From Ralstonia sp. NFACC01 (GTDB lineage Bacteria > Pseudomonadota > Gammaproteobacteria > Burkholderiales > Burkholderiaceae): a stretch of DNA of 64,000 nucleotides. Where the stretch lies: contig NZ_FOWV01000001.1 of NCBI RefSeq assembly GCF_900115545.1, forward strand, positions 915,012 through 979,011, in the 5' to 3' direction. Position numbers and translations under genes: made by a program. Under the pieces are notes generated by a model that had not been told where the DNA came from, made no database searches, and saw only the letters and a program-made list of their open reading frames with translations. Positions 20,004 through 30,950 of this stretch are shown piece after piece. The number at the start of each line of letters is the position of its first letter. The stretch's first letter is position 1.

Positions 20004-20966
20004 TTACCGATAGATCGACACGACAGGCGCTTGCGCGCCGCGTGCGAACCCGCGGTACATCCCTTCTGTGTTGAACGGCAACGCGACGTTGCCTTGCGTG
20101 TCCACGGCAATCAGCCCGCCGCGGCCGTTGATGGCCATCAGCTTGCGCATGACCACGTCGTCGGTTGCATCGGCCAGTGACTTGCCGACGTATTCCATCT
20201 GCGCGGCAACGTCGTAGGCAGCCACGGCGCGGATGAACATCTCGCCCGTGCCGGTGCACGACACCGCCGCGACGTTGTTCGCAAAGCAACCGGCGCCAAC
20301 GATGGGCGTATCGCCCACCCGGCCGACCTTCTTGTTGGTGACGCCGCCCGTGGAGGTGGCAGCCGCCAGGCGCCCTTGCGCGTCGCATGCCACGGCGCCC
20401 ACGGTGCCGAACTTGTTGTCCGGGTCGATGGGTGCAGCCTCTTTGGCCATGAGCGACGCGGCATCGTGATCGAGCAGCGCCATACCGTCTTGCTGGCGGG
20501 CGCGCTGCCATTGGGCGTAGCGCGCTTCGGTGTAGTAGTAATCCGGCTCGACAAACTCCAGGCCCTGCGCTTGCGCGAAAGCCTCGGCGCCTTCGGAGGT
20601 GAACAGCACGTGTTCGCTGCGCTCCATCACCGCGCGGGCCGCGAGAATCGGATTGCGCAGGCGCTTGACGCAGGTGACTGCGCCGGCCGCCAGCGTGGCG
20701 CCGTCCATGATCGACGCATCGAGCTCGTAGGTGCCGGCACTGGTCAGCACCGCGCCCTTGCCGGCGTTGAACAGCGGGCACTCTTCGAGCAGGCGCACGG
20801 CTTCGGTCACAGCATCCAGGGCGCTGCCGCCATCCACGAGGATGCGCTGCCCTGCGGCCAGGATGTCGTTCAGCGCCTGCTGGTAGGCGGCTTCCTTGTC
20901 GGCACTCATGGCCGTACGGGTGATGGTGCCGGCGCCGCCGTGAATGGCGAGGATGGGCGTAGTCAT
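20004..20966 (-). CDS. iaaA: Isoaspartyl peptidase / L-asparaginase
   Basis: 320 residues, the standard length for the Ntn-hydrolase plant-type asparaginase. The precursor self-cleaves between Gly187 and Thr188 in NKFGTVGAVACD, and the freed Thr is the nucleophile. Supporting motifs are AIHGGAGTI at the N-terminus, NAGKGAVLT, and the glycine-rich ATSTGGVTNKKVGRVGDTPIVGAG. The enzyme hydrolyses beta-aspartyl (isoaspartyl) dipeptides and L-asparagine. It heads the peptide-import structural genes, exactly as in E. coli, and lies 17 bp after the RpiR-type regulator. Confidence 0.94.
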   Translation of the reverse strand: MTTPILAIHGGAGTITRTAMSADKEAAYQQALNDILAAGQRILVDGGSALDAVTEAVRLLEECPLFNAGKGAVLTSAGTYELDASIMDGATLAAGAVTCVKRLRNPILAARAVMERSEHVLFTSEGAEAFAQAQGLEFVEPDYYYTEARYAQWQRARQQDGMALLDHDAASLMAKEAAPIDPDNKFGTVGAVACDAQGRLAAATSTGGVTNKKVGRVGDTPIVGAGCFANNVAAVSCTGTGEMFIRAVAAYDVAAQMEYVGKSLADATDDVVMRKLMAINGRGGLIAVDTQGNVALPFNTEGMYRGFARGAQAPVVSIYR

Positions 20967-20983
20967 GCGTGGCTCGATGTAAA

Positions 20984-21973
20984 TCAGTTTTCAGCGGTGC
21001 GTTTGCGGCCGCGTCGGGTGGTCGTCGGTGTGCCGGGAGCGTTCGCGGCGTCGTTGGCGCGCGGCGCCGGGGCGGTATGCAGCCACGGCAGCACGAATTC
21101 AGTCAGGCGTTCGGCCGATTCCAGCGAATGCGCCGAGCGATGCGCCACCGCGCCGCACAGCGCCTCGAACAGCGCCACGGCAGCCGTGTCCGACGTGGCC
21201 GAGAACTGCCGCTCCGGCCGCGCATACAACGCAATGTCGGCCAGCGGGGCGAGCGGCGATGTGGGGCTGTCGGTCAGCGCCAGCAGCTGGCAGCCTTGCT
21301 TGCCGGCCTGCTTGGCCAGCGTGATGGTGTCCGCCGCATAACGCGGGAAAGCGATGGCGATCAGCAGATCCTTCGGTCCGATCTTGCGCAGTTGGCGCGC
21401 TGCATCGGATGCGCCGCCCGGCTGCGAAACGGAGATCACCGTGTCGCAGTAAAGATCGAGCCCATGGCGCAGCAGCCCCGCCAGATAGCCGCTGGCGCCA
21501 AAGCCCATCACGTAGATGCGCTGTGCGCCGAGGATGGCGTCGACCGCGCGTTCGCATGCCGCCGCGTCAAGCATGCGGCGCGTAGCGTCAAGATTGGCGA
21601 TGTCTTCGTTGAGCGAGGCGGCGAAGATCTCCGCGCTGGTGGCCGGGCGTGCCAGCTCGTGGCGCAGTTTCTCTACCGGCGCGAGCGTCGCTTCGAAGCC
21701 GCGCAGCAGCCCGGCACGGAACTGCGGATAGCCGTCAAAGCCCAGCGCGAGCGCAAAGCGGTTGGCCGTGGCAATCGACATGTCCACCGCGGCGGCAAAC
21801 TCGTCGATGCGCATGGTGGCAGCGCGGAACGGATTCGCCAGCACGTATTCCGCCATGCGCTGGTGCGCGGGCGTGAGCGTGGCCAGGGCCGCTCCAATGC
21901 GCTCGGAGACCGTCGCATCTGCGGCAAATGCGCCTTTCGACACATCCGTACGCTTGCTGGTGGATTTCGCCAT
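20984..21973 (-). CDS. MurR/RpiR-family transcriptional regulator
   Basis: 329 residues. Residues about 25-100 form the HTH_6 DNA-binding domain (ERIGAALATLTPAHQRMAEYVL, then MSIATANRFALALGFDGYPQFRAGL). Residues about 140-270 form a SIS domain (AQRIYVMGFGASGYLAGLLRHGLD, LLIAIAFPRYAADTITLAKQAG), the usual sugar-phosphate sensing module. The C-terminus is low-complexity and basic (TTTRRGRKRTAEN). It is the first gene of the iaaA-gsi-peptidase operon and has a 9-bp palindromic operator 11 bp upstream of its start, so it probably controls itself and the operon. The effector is unknown. A peptidoglycan- or peptide-derived ligand is a guess from context. Confidence 0.88.
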   Translation of the reverse strand: MAKSTSKRTDVSKGAFAADATVSERIGAALATLTPAHQRMAEYVLANPFRAATMRIDEFAAAVDMSIATANRFALALGFDGYPQFRAGLLRGFEATLAPVEKLRHELARPATSAEIFAASLNEDIANLDATRRMLDAAACERAVDAILGAQRIYVMGFGASGYLAGLLRHGLDLYCDTVISVSQPGGASDAARQLRKIGPKDLLIAIAFPRYAADTITLAKQAGKQGCQLLALTDSPTSPLAPLADIALYARPERQFSATSDTAAVALFEALCGAVAHRSAHSLESAERLTEFVLPWLHTAPAPRANDAANAPGTPTTTRRGRKRTAEN

Positions 21974-21983
21974 GTTCCTGGGC

Positions 21984-22014
21984 CGTGAAAATTTTGTGTA
22001 AATGTATTTTCACG
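21984..22014. promoter_or_regulatory. Palindromic operator upstream of the rpiR-type regulator
   Basis: Perfect 9-bp inverted repeat CGTGAAAAT (21984-21992) / ATTTTCACG (22006-22014) with a 13-bp AT-rich spacer. It starts 11 bp upstream of the regulator's ATG. The TGAAA...TTTCA form is typical of sites bound by MurR/RpiR-family proteins. A further half-site, CTTTCAC, lies nearby at 22039. Autoregulation and control of the downstream operon are inferred. Confidence 0.7.
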
Positions 22015-22213
22015 AATCGGCCATGTAAAGAAAAAAACTTTCACAGGGACTTATGGTTTTCCCTAGGTCGAAGGCCCGCGCACGGATCGAGGGCGAGCGT
22101 GGCCTCGTCACGGTGCAATGCACCAGTCCAAACGCCGGCGGTGCGCCAGGATCGTGCGACGCAGCACGCTACAATCGCACCCTTCTCCGATTTGCCTTCA
22201 AGCGCAGTTTTTC

Positions 22214-24151
<1,938 letters not shown>

Positions 24152-24182
24152 GGCTGGCGCGCCCGGCCAAGGAGACCTGTTG

Positions 24183-25289
24183 ATGACATCGCCCTCGCCG
24201 GACACCGCCACGCACCAGCCTCTGGCTGGCGTGCGCGTGCTCGACCTCACGCGCCTGCTGCCCGGCCCGGCCGCCACACGCCACCTGGCCGACCTCGGCG
24301 CAGAAGTCATCAAGATCGAAGACCCCGGCGCCGGCGACTACGCGCGCGACATGATGCGCTCCTCCGCCGATCGCGCAGCCGAGCGCCCGAGCCTGTTCTT
24401 CCGCTCGCTCAATCGCGGCAAGACCGAAATGCGGCTCGACCTGAAACGCGCCGAAGACCGCGAAGCCCTCATCGAAATCGTGCGCCACGCCGATGTGCTG
24501 ATCGAAAGCTTCCGCCCCGGCGTCATGGCGCGTCTCGGCGTCGGCTGGGACACCCTGCGTGCGGCCAACCCGGCGCTCGTCATGTGTTCGATCAGCGGCT
24601 ACGGCCAGGACGGCCCCCTCGCGCAGGCCGCCGGGCACGACATCAACTACGTCGGCTATGCGGGCATGCTCGATCAGCTCGCCAGCGCGGACGGCATGCC
24701 CATCGTCCCGAACGTGCAGATCGGCGACCTGCTGGGCGGGGCGCTCACGGCGGTGGTCGGCATCCTTGCCGCGCTGGTCGATGCGCGCGCCACGGGCCAC
24801 GGCCGCTACGTCGATGTATCGATGACGGATTCGGTGTTCGCGCACAACCTGATGGCGTTCTTTGCCGTCGGCACACGCGGCAAGGCCAGCCCAGCGGGCA
24901 GCGACCTCCTCAATGGCGGTGTGCCGTGCTACGGCGTCTATCGCACGGCGGACGACCGCTTCATGGCCGTCGGTGCACTCGAATTGAAGTTCTGGCAGGT
25001 GATGTGCGACGTTATCAGCAAGCCCGCATGGAAAGACCAGCACTGGGCGCTTGGCCAACGCGTCGGCGGCGATGAGGCACGGGCCATTCGCGATGAACTG
25101 GCTGCGCTCTTCCTGACCGCCACGCAAGCCGAATGGACAGCGCGTTTTGCCGATGCCGATTGCTGTGTCACGCCCGTGTTGCGTATGGAAGAAGCCCTGC
25201 AACATCCGCTCTTTGTCGAGCGCAACAGCGTGGTGAAGGAGAACGGCGAGCCCGTGCAGCTCGCCCTGCCGCTAAGGTTTGCCGACTGA
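24183..25289 (+). CDS. CaiB/BaiF-family CoA transferase (alpha-methylacyl-CoA racemase-like)
   Basis: 368 residues from ATG 24183, with AGGAGA 7 bp upstream. It is a class III CoA-transferase fold: GVRVLDLTRLLPGPAATRHLADLGAEVIKIEDP at the N-terminus, NRGKTEMRLDLK, CSISGYGQDGP and a central dimer-interlocking region. A His-Asp arrangement (GHDINYVGYAGMLDQL) resembles alpha-methylacyl-CoA racemase more than formyl- or crotonobetainyl-CoA transferases. It would act on acyl-CoA in fatty or branched-chain acid metabolism. It follows the ABC-F gene by 31 bp. Its last 18 bp overlap the convergent DUF523 gene. Confidence 0.86.
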   Translation: MTSPSPDTATHQPLAGVRVLDLTRLLPGPAATRHLADLGAEVIKIEDPGAGDYARDMMRSSADRAAERPSLFFRSLNRGKTEMRLDLKRAEDREALIEIVRHADVLIESFRPGVMARLGVGWDTLRAANPALVMCSISGYGQDGPLAQAAGHDINYVGYAGMLDQLASADGMPIVPNVQIGDLLGGALTAVVGILAALVDARATGHGRYVDVSMTDSVFAHNLMAFFAVGTRGKASPAGSDLLNGGVPCYGVYRTADDRFMAVGALELKFWQVMCDVISKPAWKDQHWALGQRVGGDEARAIRDELAALFLTATQAEWTARFADADCCVTPVLRMEEALQHPLFVERNSVVKENGEPVQLALPLRFAD

Positions 25290-25790
25290 CGAGTCGGCAC
25301 GATCCAGCGCATCGAGCAGCCGCCCAGCTTCTTCCAGTTGATGCTGGCTGAACACGCGGATGCCGTGTTGGCGCAGCAGCGCCGCCGTCACGCCCTCGCC
25401 TTGCTGCAGCTGGCTGGAAAACGTCCCGTCGTAGAGAAATGCAGAACCGCAAGACGGGCTTCGCTCGGTAAGCACGGCGACTTGCACGCCGGCCCCCTGC
25501 GCCGCTTCCAGTGCGCGTTGCGCACCCCGCACAAAGGCCTCGGTGACATCGTGGCCGTGGTGTTCGACGACACGGGCCACGCCGCGCAGGACCGCAGGGC
25601 CACCGCCTTCGCCGTGAATTTCCGCAGGCAGACGCGGCACCGGCAAACCGCCGGCCATCTCCGGGCACATCGGCACGATGCGCCCTTCCATCTGCCAGCG
25701 CGCCAGGATGCCGCCCTCGGTAGCGACCGTGCCGCCGTCATAGCGCACCGGTTGGCCCAGCAGGCAGGCACTCACCAGCACGCGTTGCAT
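25272..25790 (-). CDS. DUF523-family protein
   Basis: 172 residues spanning the whole DUF523 family. It starts VLVSACLLGQPVRYDGG, with conserved cysteines in SACLLG, MCPEMAGGLPVPR and TERSPSCGS; the CPE and SPSCG cysteines are invariant in the family. These suggest a metal or Fe-S site, but no biochemical role is established to my knowledge. The 3' end overlaps the CoA transferase by 18 bp tail to tail. dsbB ends 16 bp upstream of its start codon on the same strand. Confidence 0.88.
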   Translation of the reverse strand: MQRVLVSACLLGQPVRYDGGTVATEGGILARWQMEGRIVPMCPEMAGGLPVPRLPAEIHGEGGGPAVLRGVARVVEHHGHDVTEAFVRGAQRALEAAQGAGVQVAVLTERSPSCGSAFLYDGTFSSQLQQGEGVTAALLRQHGIRVFSQHQLEEAGRLLDALDRADSSVGKP

Positions 25791-25806
25791 GATCCGCGGC
25801 TCCGGC

Positions 25807-26286
25807 TTAGCGGCGCTCGCGGCGGATCATCCCCACCACCAGCGTCAGCGAAAGAATCAGCAGCCAGATCAGCGACCACACGGGCACCGACAGGCCCAGC
25901 ACCGGCGGCATCGGCCCGACGCAGAGGCCATCGGCTTCGAACACCTGCGGCAACCATTTGGCAGTCGGCAGCGCGTTGACCCAGTTCTCGATCGGGTCGA
26001 TCCCGCACGTTGCCTTGGGGTTCAGCAGCAGCGATACGTGATACCCCGCGACGCACAGGCCGGCCAGGCCAGACAGCATGCCCAGCCCATGCCACAGCAG
26101 CCGCGTGGCCGACGACAGCGCCGCCAGCAGCGAGAACACGCCGATGCCGAGGAACGCAAACCGCTGCAGGATGCACAGCGGGCATGGCTGCAGCCCCTCA
26201 ACGTGCTGCAGGTACAGCGCATAGCCGACCACCCCGAAGGAGATCACGGCAATTAGCAGGAAAAAGGCGCGCGAGTTGGCTTGCAT
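25807..26286 (-). CDS. dsbB: Disulfide bond formation protein DsbB
   Basis: 159 residues with four membrane helices. It is the inner-membrane quinone reductase that re-oxidises DsbA. The first periplasmic loop carries the CxxC pair (GLQPCPLCILQRFAFL). The second loop carries the other redox cysteines, seen as Cys in KATCGIDPIENW and GLCVGPMP. The YALYLQHVEGLQPCPLC block is diagnostic. It is separated by 110 bp from radA upstream. Confidence 0.94.
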   Translation of the reverse strand: MQANSRAFFLLIAVISFGVVGYALYLQHVEGLQPCPLCILQRFAFLGIGVFSLLAALSSATRLLWHGLGMLSGLAGLCVAGYHVSLLLNPKATCGIDPIENWVNALPTAKWLPQVFEADGLCVGPMPPVLGLSVPVWSLIWLLILSLTLVVGMIRRERR

Positions 26287-26396
26287 GGCGGCGTCAGTTC
26301 AGAGGAGTCGTGGAGAAAAGTTGGCGGATTATCGCACCGCAACGGCACACGCATTTTCAAATGACACGAGCGATACCGTTGCGAAATGTTGAACGA

Positions 26397-27767
26397 TCAA
26401 GCCTCCAGCGCCCGCACCCGGTCGATGGCCTGCTCAATGCGTTCAACGGCGATGACCTCCAGCCCGTCGATTGCCTGCTTGGGGGCGTTGGATTTCGGGA
26501 TCACGGCAATCGAGAAGCCCAGCTTGGCAGCTTCCTTCAACCGCTCCTGGCCGCGTGGCGTGGGGCGGATTTCTCCTGCAAGACCGATCTCGCCAAAGAC
26601 CACCAGCCCACGCGGCAGCGCCTTGTTGCGCATCGACGAATGGATTGCCAGCAGCACCGCCAAGTCCGCCGCCGGTTCAGTAATCTTCACGCCGCCCACC
26701 GCGTTCAGGAACACATCCTGGTCAAAGCACGCAATGCCGGCGTGGCGGTGCAGCACCGCCAGCAACATCGCCAGGCGGTTCTGCTCCAGGCCCACCGCAA
26801 GACGGCGCGGATTCGGCACGTTGGCCGTGTCCACCAGCGCCTGGATTTCCACCAGCAGCGGCCGCGTGCCTTCCTGGGTTACCAACACGCACGAGCCGGG
26901 CACCACTTGCTCGTGCTGCGACAGGAACAGCGCCGACGGATTGGCCACGCCGCGCAGGCCACGCTCCGTCATCGCAAACACGCCCAGTTCGTTGACGGCG
27001 CCGAAACGGTTCTTGAACGCCCGCACCAGCCGGTAGGCCGAATGCGTATCGCCCTCGAAATACAGCACCGTATCAACGATGTGTTCCAGCACACGAGGGC
27101 CCGCCAGCGCGCCTTCCTTGGTCACATGGCCGACCAGAATGGTGGTCACATCCAGCCGCTTGGCGATGCGCGTCAGCTGCGCCGCGCACTCGCGCACCTG
27201 CGCCACGGAGCCGGGCGCCGAAGTCAGCGCCTCCGAATACAGCGTCTGGATCGAATCGATGACGACGACTTCCGGCTTTTCCGTCTCGATGGTCGCCTGG
27301 ATGCGCTCAAGCTGGATTTCTGCCAGCAGCGCGAGGTTCGGGCTTTCGATGCCCAGGCGACGCGCACGCAGCGCGATCTGCGAGCCGGATTCTTCGCCGC
27401 TTACATACAGCACCCGGCGATCGGCCGCCAGGTTGGACAACGCCTGCAGCAACAGCGTCGATTTGCCGATGCCAGGATCACCGCCGATCAGCACCACACC
27501 GCCACTGACCAGGCCACCGCCCAGTACGCGGTCAAATTCGTCGATGCCGCTGGAGAAGCGCGGCACGTCCACCGCGTCGATGTCCGACAGCTTGCGCACC
27601 GTTGCGCTCGATGCCAGCGACTGGAAACGCGCGCCGGCACCGGACGTCGGCTGCGCGACTGTCTCTACCAGTGTGTTCCACTGCTGGCAATTCGGGCACT
27701 GCCCCGCCCATTTCGGCGCCGTGCCCCCACACTCGGTGCACGTATAGACCGTCTTGCTCTTGGCCAA
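26397..27767 (-). CDS. radA: DNA repair protein RadA
   Basis: 456 residues. A TTG start is required because a stop codon lies five codons upstream and the zinc finger begins at residue 10; AGGGGG sits 6 bp ahead of it. Domains in order are: C4 zinc finger CTECGGTAPKWAGQCPNC, RecA-like core with Walker A GGDPGIGKSTLL and Walker B VVVIDSIQTLYSE, the RadA motif KNRFG (AFKNRFGAVNELGVF), and a C-terminal Lon-like domain (LAVLLAIHSSMRNKAL). It promotes branch migration in recombination. A gap of 68 bp separates it from alr. Confidence 0.95.
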   Translation of the reverse strand: MAKSKTVYTCTECGGTAPKWAGQCPNCQQWNTLVETVAQPTSGAGARFQSLASSATVRKLSDIDAVDVPRFSSGIDEFDRVLGGGLVSGGVVLIGGDPGIGKSTLLLQALSNLAADRRVLYVSGEESGSQIALRARRLGIESPNLALLAEIQLERIQATIETEKPEVVVIDSIQTLYSEALTSAPGSVAQVRECAAQLTRIAKRLDVTTILVGHVTKEGALAGPRVLEHIVDTVLYFEGDTHSAYRLVRAFKNRFGAVNELGVFAMTERGLRGVANPSALFLSQHEQVVPGSCVLVTQEGTRPLLVEIQALVDTANVPNPRRLAVGLEQNRLAMLLAVLHRHAGIACFDQDVFLNAVGGVKITEPAADLAVLLAIHSSMRNKALPRGLVVFGEIGLAGEIRPTPRGQERLKEAAKLGFSIAVIPKSNAPKQAIDGLEVIAVERIEQAIDRVRALEA

Positions 27768-27835
27768 ACAACCCCCTGCTTACGGCGCCGCGGGTGGGCG
27801 GCAGCCGCTTGATTTTTGTATTGACGTTGCCGCGC

Positions 27836-28960
27836 TCAAGCGGCCTTGCCCAGGTCGCCGGCGTCTGCCGTGCTGACCGGTTCGACCGACACGGGCACGC
27901 GCGGCGCCAGTGCACACATCAACTCATAACCAACCGTGCCGGAGGCCTGCGCGACGTCGTCGATCGGCAAGCCTTCGCCCCACAGCGTGACGGATGTGCC
28001 GACACGCGCCTCGGGCACGCCGGTCAGGTCAACGGTAATCATGTCCATCGACACGCGGCCCACGATGTGCGTGCGTGCGCCATCGACCAGCACCGGCGTA
28101 TGGTTGCCGTCCCAGCCCGGCGCATGGCGCGGGTAACCGTCGGCATAACCGCACGCGACGATGCCGATGCGCATCGGATGCTCCACGGTAAAGCGGGAGC
28201 CGTAGCCAATCGTTGCGCCCGGCTGCAGATCCTGAATGGCGATCAGCTCGCTCTTGAGCGACATGGCGGGCATCAGGCCGGTGCCGTCAATGTCCGCCGC
28301 CACGCCCGTGGGCGATGCGCCGTACATGATCACGCCCGGGCGCACCCAGTCGCGATGCGCCTTCGGATGCCACAGCGTAGCCGCGGAGTTGGAGAGCGAC
28401 GCCTCGCCCGGCAAACCATGCGTGGCCTGTTCAAACGCGGTGAGCTGATGCTCAATGCCTCGCGGGCCGTCGGCATCGGAAAAATGCGTCATGTGGACGA
28501 TGGTGCCGACGCCCGAAATGGCGCGGGCGCGCTCCCATGCGGCGCGGTAGGCGGCGGGCGCGAAGCCGAGACGACTCATCCCCGTATTGATCTTGAGCTG
28601 CACGCTGATGGGGCCTTTCAGGCGCGCCAGTTCCAGCATGCGCAGTTGCTCTTCGCAGTGAACGGTGGTGGTCAGGCGGTACTGCTCGACGATGGCCAGA
28701 TCTTCCGGCTTGAAAAAACCTTCGAGCAAGAGAACCGGCCCCTGCCACCCAAGTTGGCGCAGGCGGACGGCCTCGTCCAGGTCGAGCAGACCGAAACCAT
28801 CGGTCTGGCGCAAGCCTTCATACACGCGTTCGATGCCGTGGCCGTAAGCGTTGGCTTTGACGACAGCCCACACGCGCGAATTGGGCGCATGGCGGCGGGC
28901 AACCTGGAGATTATTGGCAAGTGCTGGGCCGTGGATGACGGCCTGGATGGGTCTTGGCAT
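27836..28960 (-). CDS. alr: Alanine racemase
   Basis: 374 residues from ATG 28960. It is a fold-type III PLP enzyme making D-alanine for peptidoglycan. The PLP lysine is in [16 protein letters not shown] at about residue 34, and the second catalytic base is the Tyr in [29 protein letters not shown] at about residue 260. The start chosen gives the standard [18 protein letters not shown]. Upstream extension to 29068 is not alr-like. Whether it is the biosynthetic Alr or catabolic DadX cannot be decided. No dadA is nearby, which favours Alr. Confidence 0.94.
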   Translation of the reverse strand: MPRPIQAVIHGPALANNLQVARRHAPNSRVWAVVKANAYGHGIERVYEGLRQTDGFGLLDLDEAVRLRQLGWQGPVLLLEGFFKPEDLAIVEQYRLTTTVHCEEQLRMLELARLKGPISVQLKINTGMSRLGFAPAAYRAAWERARAISGVGTIVHMTHFSDADGPRGIEHQLTAFEQATHGLPGEASLSNSAATLWHPKAHRDWVRPGVIMYGASPTGVAADIDGTGLMPAMSLKSELIAIQDLQPGATIGYGSRFTVEHPMRIGIVACGYADGYPRHAPGWDGNHTPVLVDGARTHIVGRVSMDMITVDLTGVPEARVGTSVTLWGEGLPIDDVAQASGTVGYELMCALAPRVPVSVEPVSTADAGDLGKAA

Positions 28961-29606
28961 GACGGCAAACCTGCAAAACGTGAATGCGATAGCGCGCTCG
29001 TGGCGCGGCGTCGGTGCTGCAATGCAACAGGCAAATAGGCTGTGAGCGGGCCGTGCGCCCGGCCTCACGCGGTGAGCGTTCTATTTGACCACAGGACGCC
29101 AACTGGTTCGCGCCTGTCATGAGCGTGCCAAAAAAGAAAGTGCGCCGCCGTCACCGGAAGCGCACAAGTTTCGTGATATAAAGCCGTTCAATTTAGGCAT
29201 GGGAAAACCGTCGTGATGCGCTGCCGGCATGGAGAAAGTTGGGCACCAGCCACTTCTTTTTGCGCGGCGACGTCACATCTGGTTTGACCATGCAAACAGG
29301 CGAGACCAAAACAAGCTGCGGGCGGAACGCATGGCCCGAACGCCTGTCAGTGAAAGATTCCCGCGGTTGCCCGGCGATGCATCTCTTGCAGCACCGGACG
29401 GGCCCCGTCCAAGGGAACCACAATCCGGGGAGCCCGCACGGGCGCTGGCTTCAAGGCCGCGGCCGCGCACCTGTGCGCTGCGCGGCCGGTCAGCCGACGC
29501 ATCGCTCGGCCGGCACTTCCGGGGGGCGCTTCCGTGTGCCGGCACGCTGCCGGCAAGACGTGAAGACGAACATGGCACCGCGGTCTACGGGGACGAATTC
29601 GAAGGT
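28961..29606. other. 646-bp intergenic region between divergent alr and lplT
   Basis: The region must hold both divergent promoters. A lower-GC patch lies at about 29080-29200, with GATATAAAG at 29175, but I see no convincing -35/-10 pair. The lplT frame is open from 29229, yet the encoded residues (Arg/Pro/Ala-rich) match no family and lack a ribosome site, so it is probably a long leader. GC-rich inverted repeats (TGCCGGCA twice at about 29539-29555) could fold in that leader. Confidence 0.5.
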
Positions 29607-30923
29607 ATGAAGAAGGGCTTTTACACCATCATGGCGGCGCAGTTTTTTTCGTCGCTCGCCGACAATGCGCTGCTTATTGCCGCCATCGCCCTTCTGACAG
29701 AGATGCATGCGCCGCAGTGGATGACCCCGCTGCTCAAGTTGTTCTTCGTACTCTCTTACGTTCTACTTGCCGCCTTCGTGGGCGCATTCGCCGATTCCCG
29801 GCCCAAGGGCAAGGTGATGCTGATCACCAATGCCATCAAGCTGGTCGGTTGTGGCGTGATGCTTACCGGTCTGCACCCGTTGCTTGCCTATGGCGTGGTC
29901 GGCTTCGGTGCGGCGGCGTATTCGCCGGCCAAGTACGGCATCCTGACCGAACTGCTTCCCCCTGAAAAACTTGTCGCCGCCAATGGCTGGATCGAAGGCC
30001 TGACCGTCGGCTCCATCATCCTGGGCACCGTGCTCGGTGGGGCGCTGATTTCCAATCACGTGTCGGCCTGGCTGCTGTCGTTCGACATCCCCGGGCTCGA
30101 GCGCATCGACACCCCGGCCGAGGCGGCCATGCTCGTGATCATGGTGATCTACCTGATCGCGGCGCTGTTCAACACGCGCATTCCCGATACCGGCGCACGC
30201 TATCCGCAGCAGGAAAAGAACCCGGTACGTCTCATTTCGGAGTTTGCGGACTGCTTCAATGCCCTGTGGCACGACAAGCTGGGCCAGATCTCCCTGGCAG
30301 TGACGACGCTGTTCTGGGGTGCCGGCGCCACACTGCAATTCATCGTGCTGAAGTGGGCTGAGCAATCGCTGGAACTGAACCTCTCGCAAGGCGCCATCCT
30401 GCAGGCTGTCGTGGCCGTGGGGGTGGCCGCCGGGGCCATGGCTGCGGCAGTCAAAATCCCGCTGCGCCGCTCACTCGACGTGCTGCCGGTGGGCGTTGCG
30501 ATGGGCGCGGTCGTCATGCTGATGGCGTTCTATACCAAGCACACGATCCCGGAAATCACGTTCCACATCGGCAACATGAAGCTGCCGCTGTACATGATGA
30601 TCGCCTACCTGTTCCTGATGATCGTGGGCGCCATGTCAGGCTTTTTCGTGGTGCCAATGAACGCGCTGCTGCAGCACCGCGGGCACGTGTTGCTCTCAGC
30701 CGGACACTCGATTGCGGTGCAGAACTTTAACGAGAATGTGTCTGTGCTGCTGATGCTGTGCCTGTACGCGCTGCTCATCAAGCTGAATGTGTCGGTGGGC
30801 GTGGTGATCGTATCGTTCGGCATCTTCGTCTGCCTGACGATGGCGCTGGTGATGCGTCGGCATCGCGTCAACGAAAAGCTCTTTCACACCGCCGCGCTCA
30901 TCGGCGAAGACAAGCACCACTGA
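29607..30923 (+). CDS. lplT: Lysophospholipid transporter LplT
   Basis: 438 residues with about twelve membrane helices in the major facilitator fold. The start MKKGFYTIMAAQFFSSLADNALLIAAIALL is nearly the family consensus, as is AAYSPAKYGILTELLPPEKLVAANGWIEGLTVGSIILGTVLGG. It flips lysophosphatidylethanolamine across the inner membrane for re-acylation by Aas. No aas gene or fused acyltransferase domain is present here. It is convergent with udg, and a GC-rich hairpin lies between the two stops. Confidence 0.93.
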   Translation: MKKGFYTIMAAQFFSSLADNALLIAAIALLTEMHAPQWMTPLLKLFFVLSYVLLAAFVGAFADSRPKGKVMLITNAIKLVGCGVMLTGLHPLLAYGVVGFGAAAYSPAKYGILTELLPPEKLVAANGWIEGLTVGSIILGTVLGGALISNHVSAWLLSFDIPGLERIDTPAEAAMLVIMVIYLIAALFNTRIPDTGARYPQQEKNPVRLISEFADCFNALWHDKLGQISLAVTTLFWGAGATLQFIVLKWAEQSLELNLSQGAILQAVVAVGVAAGAMAAAVKIPLRRSLDVLPVGVAMGAVVMLMAFYTKHTIPEITFHIGNMKLPLYMMIAYLFLMIVGAMSGFFVVPMNALLQHRGHVLLSAGHSIAVQNFNENVSVLLMLCLYALLIKLNVSVGVVIVSFGIFVCLTMALVMRRHRVNEKLFHTAALIGEDKHH

Positions 30924-30927
30924 CGCA

Positions 30928-30950
30928 GTGCCCGCCCTGCGGGCCGGCAC
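30928..30950. terminator. GC-rich hairpin between convergent lplT and udg
   Basis: GTGCC-C-GCCC (30928-30937) faces GGGC-C-GGCAC (30941-30950) across a 3-nt loop with one C-C mismatch. It fills the gap between two convergent stop codons. There is no T-tract on either strand, so termination is only suggested by position. Confidence 0.35.

Noticed and set aside
29119..29181. 20-residue very basic micro-ORF (MSVPKKKVRRRHRKRT...) between alr and lplT
   Set aside because: It has no Shine-Dalgarno sequence and does not match any ribosomal small protein beyond a few residues. Likely chance.
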